Positions 9,323-18,708 of a stretch of DNA of 64,000 nt are shown here, one piece after another. How positions within the stretch are numbered: the stretch's first letter is position 1; every line of letters starts with the position of its first letter. The stretch is from Candidatus Methylophosphatis roskildensis. GTDB taxonomy: Bacteria; Pseudomonadota; Gammaproteobacteria; Burkholderiales; Rhodocyclaceae. The notes below the pieces were generated by a model. The model was given only the letters and a program-made list of their open reading frames with translations, was not told the DNA's origin and searched no databases. The DNA lies in assembly GCA_016708905.1 (NCBI GenBank), contig JADJEV010000004.1, positions 806,001-870,000 on the forward strand, given 5' to 3'. The translations under genes were made by a program, and so were the position numbers.

Positions 9323-10111
9323 ATGATCGGCACGAACCCGCTCGAGGGCATCAAAGGCATTCTGTTTGATCTGGACGGCGTGCTCTACGTCGGTTCCCGC
9401 GCCATCGACGGCGCCAACGCCGCCATCGAGCGTATCCGGAGTGCCGGCTTCGCATGCCGGTTCATCACCAACACCAGCACCCTCTCGGTGGTCTCGCTGC
9501 AACGAAAAGTCGATGCCCTGGGTTTTCGCGTTGCGGCGGAGGAAATCATCAGTGCGCCGCAAGCCGCCTTGCTCTATCTGAAATCCCGGCCAGATCCGGT
9601 TTGCCGTTTGCTGCTGGCGGACGACGTGAAGCAGGACTTTCGAGAGTTTCGCCAATCCGATACGGCCGCAGATCATATCGTGGTCGGCGATATCGGTGAT
9701 GCCTGGACGTACCGCCTGATGAACGAAGTCTTCAACTGCCTGATCGACGGTGCGAAACTCATCGCCGTTCACAAGAACCGTTTCTGGCAGACAGAAGCCG
9801 GATTGCAGATGGACATCGGTGGTTTCATCGACGCCCTGGAATATGCCAGCGGTGTCGGGGCGATGTTGATCGGCAAGCCTTCCGCCGAGTTCTTTCGGGT
9901 CGCCCTGGACGCCATGGGGTTGATGGCTTCCGAGGCTGCCATCATCGGCGACGACATCGATACCGATGTCGGCGGCGGACAGCTAGCCGGGCTCACGGGC
10001 ATACTGGTGAAAACCGGCAAGTACCGGCAGGCATACGCGGAGGCGTCGGCGATCCGGCCGGACGTGACCCTAGACTCGATCCGCGATCTGCCCGCGGCGC
10101 TGTGCTTGTGA
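9323..10111 (+). CDS. HAD-superfamily IIA phosphatase (LHPP/NagD-like)
   Basis: The 262-residue protein is a haloacid dehalogenase phosphatase of subfamily IIA. The nucleophile motif FDLDGVLYVG lies at 13-22, the threonine motif FITNTSTLS near 54-62, the lysine motif MLIGKPSAEFF near 182 and the acidic motif IIGDDIDTDVGGG near 209. Members dephosphorylate small phosphate esters or phosphohistidine/pyrophosphate (LHPP); the substrate here is unknown. GAGGCGAAAG upstream supports the ATG at 9323, although the open frame extends 430 bases further 5' as an antisense shadow of the DUF2934 gene. Confidence 0.88.
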   Translation: MIGTNPLEGIKGILFDLDGVLYVGSRAIDGANAAIERIRSAGFACRFITNTSTLSVVSLQRKVDALGFRVAAEEIISAPQAALLYLKSRPDPVCRLLLADDVKQDFREFRQSDTAADHIVVGDIGDAWTYRLMNEVFNCLIDGAKLIAVHKNRFWQTEAGLQMDIGGFIDALEYASGVGAMLIGKPSAEFFRVALDAMGLMASEAAIIGDDIDTDVGGGQLAGLTGILVKTGKYRQAYAEASAIRPDVTLDSIRDLPAALCL

Positions 10112-10437
10112 GACATCGACACCCGCGAAATCGAACACCACTCGTTTCCATGCCGCAAGCTCGGCTCCCGATACGGATAACAGCGTGGAAAACAGCGCTG
10201 CCGTCGTTGTCAGAGTCGGCGTCGTCGCGCAGGCGGTCCAGCAACACCGTCGTTCCGACGCCACGCAGCCCCACCATCAGGATGCTCTTGGTGGGTCGGC
10301 CGGCCTGCACCCGCTGAAGCGCGATGCTGACGATTTCGCGCAACTCATTGCATCCTGCCAGTTGCGGCGGCGGTGTGCCGGCACCTGGCGCGTAGGGGTT
10401 CCCGATCGGATCCTTGTATCGAAATTACGGAGTTTAC
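10110..10437 (-). pseudogene. Remnant of an AAA-family ATPase gene
   Basis: The minus strand reads YKDPIGNPYAPGAGTPPPQL, then KSILMVGLRGVGTTVLLDRL, and ends in low-similarity sequence. This is the characteristic N-terminus of a family of stand-alone AAA ATPases in which the P-loop normally reads GLRGVGKT. Here the Walker A lysine is replaced by threonine, no start codon opens the frame, and everything beyond about 100 residues is gone. It is a decayed fragment, not a gene. Confidence 0.65.
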
Positions 10438-10527
10438 AATGCGAGGCTAAATCAACTAAGTTGGATCAAATTGCCACGGCTCTCCCAGAACCTCCGCGCG
10501 ATCCTGGTCGAAACGCCCGGCGCCGCT

Positions 10528-11820
10528 CTACTTCCTTCCCCAGGGAAAACTGTCACGCGCTGGCAGATTCCCGCCGCTGTGGCTCAGCCGTTCTGCAATC
10601 CTGAGCCCCTCGTTCCACTTTGCCATACGTTCAGAGCGGGCGAATGAGCCGACCTTGAGTTGCTTTACGCCCCAGCCGACCGCCAGATGGACGATCGTCA
10701 CATCCTCGGTTTCGCCGGATCGTGCCGACACGATCGATGCCCAGCCTGCGGCACGGGCGGCATCCAGCGCCGCTTTGGTTTCGCTGAGCGTGCCCGCCTG
10801 ATTGGGTTTGATCAATGCGGCATTGCAGGCGCCGATATCGGCGGCAGCCTCTATGCGGCTGGCAGTGGTGCAGAGGAAGTCATCGCCGATCACCTCCACC
10901 TTGCTGCCTGCGGCGGCGGTGAATCTTGCCAACGCCTCGCCATCGTCTTCGCCGAGCGGGTCTTCGATGGCGACGATCGGATAGCGGTCGAGCCAGCCGA
11001 GCAGCAATTCCGAGAGGCCGTCGGCGTCCACCGTCTTGCGGTCGGCCGAAAGCCTGTATTGCCCGTTCCGGCCGAAATCGGTTGCCGCGATATCGAGCGA
11101 GATCGCGATCTCCGAGCCCGGTGCATAGCCGGCCTTCTCGATGGCGCGTACGAGAAAATCGAGTGCCTGTTCGTTGGAGTCGAATGCAGGCCAGAACCCG
11201 CCCTCGTCGGCAACACCTCGCATCAATCCGGCATCCTGCATGATCCTGCCGGCAGCGCGGTAAACCTCGGCGGTCCACTCCAGGGATTGTTCATAGCTGC
11301 CGGCGCCGACGGCGATCACCATGAAGTCCTGGACATCAACCCGGCGCCCGGCGTGCGCACCGCCGCCAAAGATCTGAATCTCAGGCAACGGCAGTTTGAA
11401 ATCGTCGCGCTTGCCGCCGAGGTGACGCCAAAGCGGTACGCCCTGCTGATTGGCGGCTGCATGGGCAATGGCCATGGAGGTGGCGACCAGCGCATTGCCG
11501 CCGAGGCGGCTCTTGTTCGGCGTACCGTCCAGTTCGATCATCGCCTGGTCGGCGCCGGCCTGGTCGCAGGCATCGCGGTCGCGCAAGGTATTCGCAATCT
11601 CAGCATTCACCGCCGCAACGGCCTGCATGACATCGAGGCCGCCAAAGGCCGTGCCGCCATCGCGTTTGTCGACCGCCTCGGCGCTGCCGGTCGATGCACC
11701 GGCCGGCGCAATGGCTCGTCCGACGGCGCCGCCGGCCAAGCGCACTTCGGTTTCCACGGTGGGGCGCCCGCGTGAATCCCAGACGCGACGACCGCTCACG
11801 CTTGCGATTTCGGTGCTCAT
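10528..11820 (-). CDS. Enolase-family protein, atypical paralogue
   Basis: The 430-residue protein has the enolase fold throughout: RGRPTVETEV near 17-26, GASTGSAEAVDKRD, the active-site loop GGGAHAGRRVDVQDF near 155, VADEGGFWPAF near 202, metal ligands in SLDIAAT and AIEDPLGEDD, the catalytic-lysine stretch LIKPNQAGTLSET, and SGETED. It would catalyse 2-phosphoglycerate dehydration or act on a related acid phosphate. The loop normally reading SHRSGETED reads SARSGETED, so a conserved substrate-phosphate-binding His is missing, and NGGxHADNNVD is altered. The gene overlaps the upstream kinase gene by four bases (ATGA). That context and the substitutions suggest a specialised paralogue, with the housekeeping eno elsewhere. 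Confidence 0.8.
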   Translation of the reverse strand: MSTEIASVSGRRVWDSRGRPTVETEVRLAGGAVGRAIAPAGASTGSAEAVDKRDGGTAFGGLDVMQAVAAVNAEIANTLRDRDACDQAGADQAMIELDGTPNKSRLGGNALVATSMAIAHAAANQQGVPLWRHLGGKRDDFKLPLPEIQIFGGGAHAGRRVDVQDFMVIAVGAGSYEQSLEWTAEVYRAAGRIMQDAGLMRGVADEGGFWPAFDSNEQALDFLVRAIEKAGYAPGSEIAISLDIAATDFGRNGQYRLSADRKTVDADGLSELLLGWLDRYPIVAIEDPLGEDDGEALARFTAAAGSKVEVIGDDFLCTTASRIEAAADIGACNAALIKPNQAGTLSETKAALDAARAAGWASIVSARSGETEDVTIVHLAVGWGVKQLKVGSFARSERMAKWNEGLRIAERLSHSGGNLPARDSFPWGRK

Positions 11821-12851
11821 ACGGATAGTTCCCTGGTCCATGCGTCGGCCACCTCGGCCAGGCGGGCAGGTGGCGTGAACAGCAAGGCACGCGCGCAACG
11901 GCGGATGTGCGCCTTGTCGCTTTCTTCGGTGACGTATTCGACGGGCGACTTGCCATCGACGCGCGCCAGAAAGAGTCCGGGCAGCAGGCTCGCGGCGCGC
12001 GCTTCGAGCTTCTCGATCGCTTCCCAATCGACCTGTGCCAGATAGCTGGCGGCCATGGCCTGGAAACAGGCGATCAAGTCGTCCCTAGCGCTGGGCGTCC
12101 ACAAGCACTTGAGCAAAAAGTGGTTGAGGCAGAAGGCGATATCGAAAGCCGGGTCGCCGATGCAGGCGCACTCCGCATCGAGAAACACCGGGCCGTTCGG
12201 GCCAAGCAGGATGTTCTTCGGGCTGACATCGCCATGGATCATCACCAATCGCGTCGCGGCGGTACGCCGGCTCAGCGCGAACAGTCGTTCCTCGAGATCA
12301 GGGTGCTTCGCCGCGGTTGCTTCCAGATACGGCTCCAGGCGAATGGCATGGAAGATGTCGACCAGCGGAAAACGGTCTCGGATGTCATCGCGGCCCGCGC
12401 TGCCCGAATGGATTCTTCCGAGCATTGCCCCTGCCCGGGCAGCCTGTGCCGCATCCGCCCGGCCATCGCGCAACTCGCTCTTCCAGAGCTTGTGCGTGTC
12501 CGGGTCGAGAAACTCCATCGCGCACAGCATGGTGGTCTCGTCGTCGGCGAGAATTCTCGGTGCCGCGCCTGGAACGATCTGGTTGGCGATCCGATACCAG
12601 GCTACTTCATGGCGATTGCGCTCGATCGGGGCAAACCAGTCGGCTTTCACCTTCAGCTTGGCCAGCGCCCGTTTCACGCAATAGACGCGCCCGTCGGCCT
12701 CGACGCGCCAGATGTCGGAAGAAACGCCGCCGGTCAGCGCTTCGAATTTCGCGCCCTCCACATCATTCAAGAGCCCGTTCTTGCGCAGGCTCTGGATCAT
12801 TTCCTGATCAGGGGAGGCGTTGGAAAGATTGGTCGTTGCTGGCAGCGTCAT
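11817..12851 (-). CDS. Aminoglycoside-phosphotransferase-fold small-molecule kinase
   Basis: The 344-residue protein has the APH/choline-kinase fold. A glycine-rich GGVSSDIWRV segment near 41 is followed by the ATP-binding Lys in VYCVKRAL, the catalytic loop VMIHGDVSPKNILLG near 208-222 and the metal motif FLDAECACIGDPAFD near 229. Such kinases phosphorylate small hydroxyl compounds (methylthioribose, choline, homoserine, sugars, antibiotics). The start MTLPATT at 12851 is the first reasonable one. The stop overlaps the start of the enolase-like gene by ATGA, so the two products are probably translationally coupled and may act in sequence on one phosphorylated substrate. Confidence 0.8.
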   Translation of the reverse strand: MTLPATTNLSNASPDQEMIQSLRKNGLLNDVEGAKFEALTGGVSSDIWRVEADGRVYCVKRALAKLKVKADWFAPIERNRHEVAWYRIANQIVPGAAPRILADDETTMLCAMEFLDPDTHKLWKSELRDGRADAAQAARAGAMLGRIHSGSAGRDDIRDRFPLVDIFHAIRLEPYLEATAAKHPDLEERLFALSRRTAATRLVMIHGDVSPKNILLGPNGPVFLDAECACIGDPAFDIAFCLNHFLLKCLWTPSARDDLIACFQAMAASYLAQVDWEAIEKLEARAASLLPGLFLARVDGKSPVEYVTEESDKAHIRRCARALLFTPPARLAEVADAWTRELSV

Positions 12852-13870
12852 GGCGAGCTCCAAATTGCGTAGCGGACACGAACGGAACACAGCGCGTCTC
12901 TGCCGGCATCGACCCATGTTGCTCCGTTCATCCGGCGACACCAATCCGCCAGTGCCGACTGATACGGCATCGACGACGTGAATGCCATCAGCACCGCCAC
13001 GAAGCACCTGCCCGATCTCCGCCGCACCCGAATTGGCCTGATCGGTTGCGACGACGAGTTGCGGAACAGCAGCGAGCAATAGGGGAGCGCGCGACAGGTT
13101 CCGGCGTCAGGTTCAGCGAAGGGTCGGCCTGCATTTGGCTTGCACGGGACGGCGAAGTCACCGTGATAGTGCTCGTCGTGGCGAACCCACGGCTTGCCCT
13201 TCATGAAGGGCAGGTTCTGCTTCAAGTAGGAACATTCCGCAAGAAGGAACGTCGGCCGCAGAGCCGCACCGGATGGCGTTTTGCAGCGGCACCCGGCCAG
13301 CAGCGCCATTCCACGGGCCTTCGCGGATCGGCATGCTGAAGATGCTCTGTGGATGCGGCGTCCAGGGCGCCTTCGCGGCAGATTCGATCGGGTTTGCGTT
13401 TGGGCGGCGGTAAATCGTCGATCCCCAGGCTTCGCTGTGCTCAGCCCAGGAGACGCTTGCTGTAGGGTGCAATAGGCGCAGCGCATTGCACCGGACGATT
13501 CCATTCGGCGCAATTGATTGCGCCCTAGGCTTGCTTGGCTAACTTGAAATCAAGGTGGGATACGTGGGCGCCGGGGCATGGTAAGAACCCTCCGGCAGAA
13601 ATATTCGAGCCCCTTTTACCCTTCAACGGCAACGGCGGCCGCGCGCGGTGCGAAGGGGCAAGCCCCACCTTACTCAGAGGTCGGCAATTAGGGCGACACA
13701 TGGTTTTATGGAAAACCGCGCCACTGCTTGCTCTTAGCGGATCGGTTGTCGTGCAACTTACCGACTTCTGAGTAAGTTCGGCTGAACCAAGACTGTATGC
13801 GGAGGTTGAACCTTGAATCGATTACAGCAATTCGATCTTGGTACGTAAGCCTCTCCTACCAGGTGCCTAT
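12852..13870. other. Gene-free region with decayed sequence and a palindromic repeat
   Basis: About one kilobase lies between the kinase gene and the TPR gene. Several frames are open on both strands, but their translations look like shadows of repeated intergenic DNA. The only structured element I see is the palindromic repeat at about 13463-13528, given separately. Confidence 0.45.
13463..13528. repeat. REP-like paired palindromes
   Basis: GGGTGCAAT and ATTGCACC form an inverted repeat around a short GC-rich loop. About 15 bases on, GGCGCAAT and ATTGCGCC form a second one with no loop. Paired palindromes of this kind are typical of REP-type intergenic repeats, which are usually present in many copies; copy number cannot be judged from one window. 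Confidence 0.5.
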
Positions 13871-15608
13871 TCAGCTCGGCCATCGGAACGACAAGCGTCG
13901 CGCCACTTCGACCATCCAGTGCGGCACGCGGCCGTGTCGCTGGGTCTTGAAGGACCGCCACTCAGCTTGCCAATCAACTTGCGCTAGCATTTCCGGTACC
14001 AACGTCTCGCACCAGGCGGCGGCACATAGCCAACAATCGCGCACCGCCGAACGGTCTGCCAAAGGAAGGATGTCCCACGCCAAATGGACCTGCTCGAAGG
14101 CCTTGGCGCGTGAGGCCTCGTCTGCAGCCAGACAACCCTGCACGAAAGCGGTGTACAGCACCAAGACCGGGCGGCGGCGCGGCCGAATCGTTTCCGGGAT
14201 GGCGTTCGGGTCTGGCAGTGGCGAATCTGTAGCGTGCCTGTCACACAACCAACTCAGGAAGTGCATCAAACAGGATGCGCTCAATCGAGTGTCTTCAAAG
14301 CGGTCCGGGCGCGCCTGCGCCAATCGCCGACGAATCTCCAGCGCCTGCTTCGCATGCTCGAGCGCCTCATCGCTCTGGCCCACCGCGCTCAAGCCGTTCG
14401 CGTAATTGCTCAGTGAGCCCGCATAGTCGGGCTCGTAGCGGTCCGGACGCGCCTGCGCCAATCGCCGTCGAATCTCCAGCGCCTGCTTCGCATGCTCCAG
14501 CGCCTCATCGCTTTGGCCCACCGCGCTCAAGTAGGCCGCGTAGTTGCTCAGTGAGGTCGCGTAGTCGGGCTCGTAGCGGTCCGGACGCGCCTGCGCCAAT
14601 CGCCGATAAATTTCCAGCGCCTGCTTCGCATGCTCGAGCGCCTCATCGCTTTGGCCCACCTCGCTCAAGCGGTTCGCGTAGTTGTTCAGTGAGGTCGCGT
14701 AGTCGGGCTCGTAGCGGTCCGGGCGCGCCTGCGCCAATCGCCGATAGATCTCCAGCGCCTGCTTCGCATGCTCGAGCGCCTCATCGCTCTGGCCCACCGC
14801 GCTCAAGCAGGCCGCGTAGTTGTTCAGTGAGGTCGCGTAGTCGGGCTCGTAGCGGTCCGGGCGCGCCTGCGCCAATCGCCGATAGATCTCCAGCGCCTGC
14901 TTCGCATGCTCCAGCGCCTGCTTCGCATGCTCCAGCGCCTCATCGCTCTGGCCCACCGCGCTCAAGCCGTTCGCGTAATTGCTCAGTGAGCCCGCATAGT
15001 CGGGCTCGTAGCGGTCCGGGCGCGTCTGCGCCAATCGTCGTCGAATCTCCAGCGCCTGCTTCGCATGCTCCAGCGCCTCATCGCTCTGGCCCACCTCGCT
15101 CAAGTAGGCCGCGTAGTTGCTCAGTGAGGTCGCGTAGTCGGGCTCGTGGCGCCGGCGATCCTTCCGTACCAACCCTTCAAAGGAATTGCGAACTTCGCGT
15201 TCGCAGACAAGCGCTTGATCGGTGCGGCCGCTGCGCCCAAGCGCAACCGCATGGTTTCCGAGGACTTTAGCGTATTCAGCCAGGTCGGATGAATTGAGTG
15301 GCTTCTTTTCCTTCCTCTGACGCCACTTTTCGACCAGGAAGCCGGTGACAAGAACATGCAACTCGGCAAGTCGTACTGATTCTTCCTGCAATTGCGAACG
15401 AAGCAGGCCCGCCACTTGGCCCTTGACTGCGCTTTCCAAGCGCAAGAATGCTGTTTCCGCCAGCCTGGACAAGTGTTCGGTGGTCTCCGTGGCGACGGCC
15501 ACGACATCGTGGGCGCATTGGGGAAAATGGTCGACCAACGCTTCAACGATGATCTCGCGCAGGTCGAGGCGATGGGAAGACAACCGTGCCAGCACCGTCA
15601 AGGCATTG
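13871..15608 (-). CDS. C-terminal part of GT4-STAND-TPR protein: tetratricopeptide repeats
   Basis: This minus-strand frame (about 579 residues up to the G/C block) continues the gene that starts at 18440. It opens with a helical linker (NALTVLARLSSHRLDLREII) and QLQEESVRLAELHVLVTGF, then six nearly identical 42-residue TPR units of the type YEPDYATSLSNYAAYLSE and GQSDEALEHAKQALEIRRR. It ends with a unique domain of about 150 residues rich in Trp and Cys (LSWLCDRHA, RDCWLCAAAWCETLV). In STAND proteins such superhelical arrays act as ligand sensors that release the NTPase. The separation from the upstream half is judged artificial: the G/C block shifts the frame, and both sides match one protein architecture. 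Confidence 0.75.
14290..15165 (-). repeat. 126-bp tandem repeats encoding TPR units
   Basis: Six tandem copies of a 126-bp unit, each encoding one 42-residue TPR, are almost identical at DNA level, including synonymous positions. One copy (around 14900-14935) carries an extra 21-bp internal duplication that repeats EHAKQAL. Near-identity at the nucleotide level points to recent expansion or gene conversion, so copy number is likely to vary between strains. Confidence 0.85.
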
Positions 15609-15987
<379 letters not shown>

Positions 15988-18440
15988 TTCGGGTTAGCTT
16001 GGCTGCCATTCCGGGCCAATACCGCGTCGAACAAGACGTTCGCATCGGACCTGAGCAGCACCTGGGCTACGAGGGCTTCGCCGAGCAGATCGGGGCGCAC
16101 CGGTTGCAAGCCCTGCGTGCCCGGGTATAGCGGTGACAGCGCATGAAACAGCGACGCAAAGTCTTGCGCCGACAAAGCCCCGCCGGCGATTACCTCCCAG
16201 TAAGGCCACGCGTCCTTGGGCGTTGCGAATCCACCGGCCAGCGTGGTGAGTGCAAGCAATTGCGCTGCTAGACGTTCCGGTTCTACCCCTCCGAAATCGG
16301 CCAACAAACCACGCCAGTAGCGCACTTCATGATTCAGCAGAGCCTTGGTCAGGCCTTCGGCCGAGCCGGGTCGCTCGCCGTGCAGCGCCAGCAAGGCGGC
16401 CATCTGCAAATACAAGGGACGGCCGAAATGCGCCGCTTCCAGCTCCGGAACGACAGTGGGCACATGAACGCCGAGTCTTTCTGCAAAGGCCTTCAGCGCC
16501 CTCTCATACGCAGTGCGACGATCGAGCACAGCCTGATGCAGCAGGGGTAGGCGGACAGGGCCAGATGTCGAATAGCCATTGAGAAACGCTTCGCATCGGA
16601 TGTCTTTGCTCGGCAAGCGGTCCCACCATTCTCCGGCATCCCGCGCGAGCAGCAGAAGCCTTGCGCGCCGCCCGGCGGGCAGCGGCGATTGCAACATCGC
16701 CTTGACCAGCGCGAGCAGAACGGCTTGCCTGGTTTCCGCATAGTCGAGGACGATGAGCAGCGGCTTGGGCGACCCGCAAAGGCTCTGCCAAGTGCCTGGG
16801 ATGTCTTTCGGTTCGATGCTGGCATCAAGAAAGCCTGGCTCCCAGCCCTGCTTCAGCCGCTGCTGACAGAGCTCAAGCGCCAGGCGGGTCTTGCCGAGCC
16901 CTCCGGCACCAGCGAGTAGCCGAACGGCTTGTGGCCACTGTGCGTCATCCACCCAGGCATCCAGTGCGTCCAGCTCGGGCTGGCGCGCCAGATCAAACGG
17001 CACCACCGCCTCCTCGGCGCGTAGCAACTGGCTGTCGGCCATGCCGCCGCCGGCCTGCCACAGTGGCGGGGGCATTCGTAACGGCGAATCCTGACGCTGC
17101 GGGAAAGCGACTGGTGACGGGGGCGCGACGACGGATGGTTCGCTCCGCGCCGTTGCAACGATGCTGCCTTTCTGCAACATCCATTGAAAGGGCTCGATCG
17201 CCTGTTCGGCACATGCCGCCCACGTGTGTCGACCAACCTCTTCGCGCAGCCTGGCTGCTTTGCGGCGCGCCTGATCCGGGTCTTTGGCAACATCCTTCAG
17301 CGCGCCTACGACGGCCTCCAAATCATCTTCGTGAAAGAAAGGGAAGTCGACAGTACCGCGCACGTCGATCGCGTATACGCACCCCGGTCCGACGCCAGGG
17401 TGGTCGTCTTCTAGCAAGCGATAAACCCCACTATGCCGGCTGACAATGAGCGGAACACCTGCTGCAATGGCTTCCCACGCGACCAGCCCGAAGCCGTCGT
17501 GCCAGGAGGGCATCAAGGCAACGCTTGCCGAACTAAGTTCGGCGTTGAGTTCCTGACGATCTTGCGTATACGGGAGTGCGTGAAGGTTGATGACGCGGCC
17601 AGCATATCCCTCGGCGAATCGTTTCAACTCCGTTTCAGGATCGGCCCGAAAGGGAATTTGAATCGCGTCGGCACGGCGTTCGAGATCGACGCCCCGCAAC
17701 ACGAGCTTTGGTTGTTGGTGCAAGCCCTGCGGCATACCGGCCTCGCACGCCTCCCGCTGGGCCTGGGCGAACGCCGCGATACCGAGGTGGCCTTGCTTGA
17801 TGCGCGCCGCGTCATCGCTGAGGCGGCCACTGAGGAATGCGGTGAAGGTATGCGGCGCCTCACGCACCTCGATTTCTGCCAGCCCAGGAATGAGCATGCA
17901 GACCGGTTTCCGGGCTCCAAGCAGGTCACCCAGCGCGTTTCGCAAGAGCGGGCCAACGGCTAGAGCAATGTCGGCCTGCTCGAAGAGCGTTCTTTGCGTT
18001 TGCTCTTTGTCATGTGCCGCACGGGAACTCTCGGCGTAGGACTCATAGGCTGCATAGCTCATGTGGTGGATCAACGCCGAGCGCCCACCGGTCGCCCTAG
18101 CCGCTTCAATAGCTGGTTCACCTGTAAAGCGGTCATGCCCCAGCCAAACAGTAATATCGGAGTCAAAGGCAATTCCCTTGGCTCGGAGTTCGGCGATGCC
18201 GGCTCTGGCGTGAGCCCCGTCCAAAACGGCATTGATCGGTGCATAAGGTAGCGGCACCAGCTTTACGCCCAACCCGTCTGCAAGCACTATTTCCTCTGGA
18301 ATAGCGCTGGCCACGATACAAATGACCTGAGCATCGCTGGAATAAGCAGCCGCAAAAGCGCTGAGGAAATCCGCATTGAAGCTGTCGATCCCCCCGTGCT
18401 TGCTGCCCCATTGAGTGGCAAACGCAATCAGTGTATGCAT
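15988..18440 (-). CDS. N-terminal part of GT4-STAND-TPR protein: glycosyltransferase plus STAND NTPase
   Basis: The gene starts at an ATG at 18440 behind AGGGGAGAG. Residues 1 to about 410 form a GT-B glycosyltransferase of the GT4 type (GGIDSFNADFLSAF near 17, and the nucleotide-sugar E-x7-E region SWHDGFGLVAWEAIAAGVPL near 320). After a Pro-rich linker comes a STAND/AAA-type NTPase: Walker A GAGGLGKTRLA near 513, Walker B LLIVLDYAE near 560 and a helical lid region to about 815. The frame then enters the poly-G block, and the TPR sensor part follows at 15608-13871. NTPase-plus-TPR proteins of this design are typical intracellular threat sensors; the GT4 domain occupies the effector position. 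Cytoplasmic; no signal peptide. The function is inferred, not shown. Confidence 0.75.
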
Positions 18441-18525
18441 GCTCTCCCCTTATGCCCAATCAGTGGTGCCACGCATCCGACAGGAAATCTAGGCCGTCAC
18501 GGGACAAAGACCTTCGTCGGACCCG

Positions 18526-18543
18526 CTAGCCCAACTTCCACAG
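18526..18543 (+). repeat. Left terminal inverted repeat of the IS
   Basis: The sequence CTAGCCCAACTTCCACAG is the exact reverse complement of the right end at 20545-20562. Confidence 0.85.
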
Positions 18544-18708
18544 TAGTCGTCCCGGAGGAAGAAAACGCCTTCGTTGTGGCGCGGGAACCACACTCGGTTT
18601 TCACTCTGAAACGTCGGCATTGTCGTGCGCGGTTGGTCGTCGGTACGGACGTTTTTGGCGAGAAAGCGCATGTAGTGCCGACCTACTGGGTTGCCGGGCT
18701 GGCGGACG

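Noticed and set aside
13158..13472. Short minus-strand frame (MHPTASVSWAEHSEAWG)
   Set aside because: It runs across the REP-like palindrome and lacks a ribosome-binding site; probably a translation of repeated intergenic DNA.
14290..15165. Possible CRISPR array because of regular repeats
   Set aside because: Units are contiguous 126-bp coding repeats without unique spacers, and they encode a TPR.
14275..15270. Plus-strand Pro/Ser/Arg-rich repetitive frame
   Set aside because: It is the complement of the TPR repeat region and reflects the repeat, not a collagen-like or mucin-like protein.
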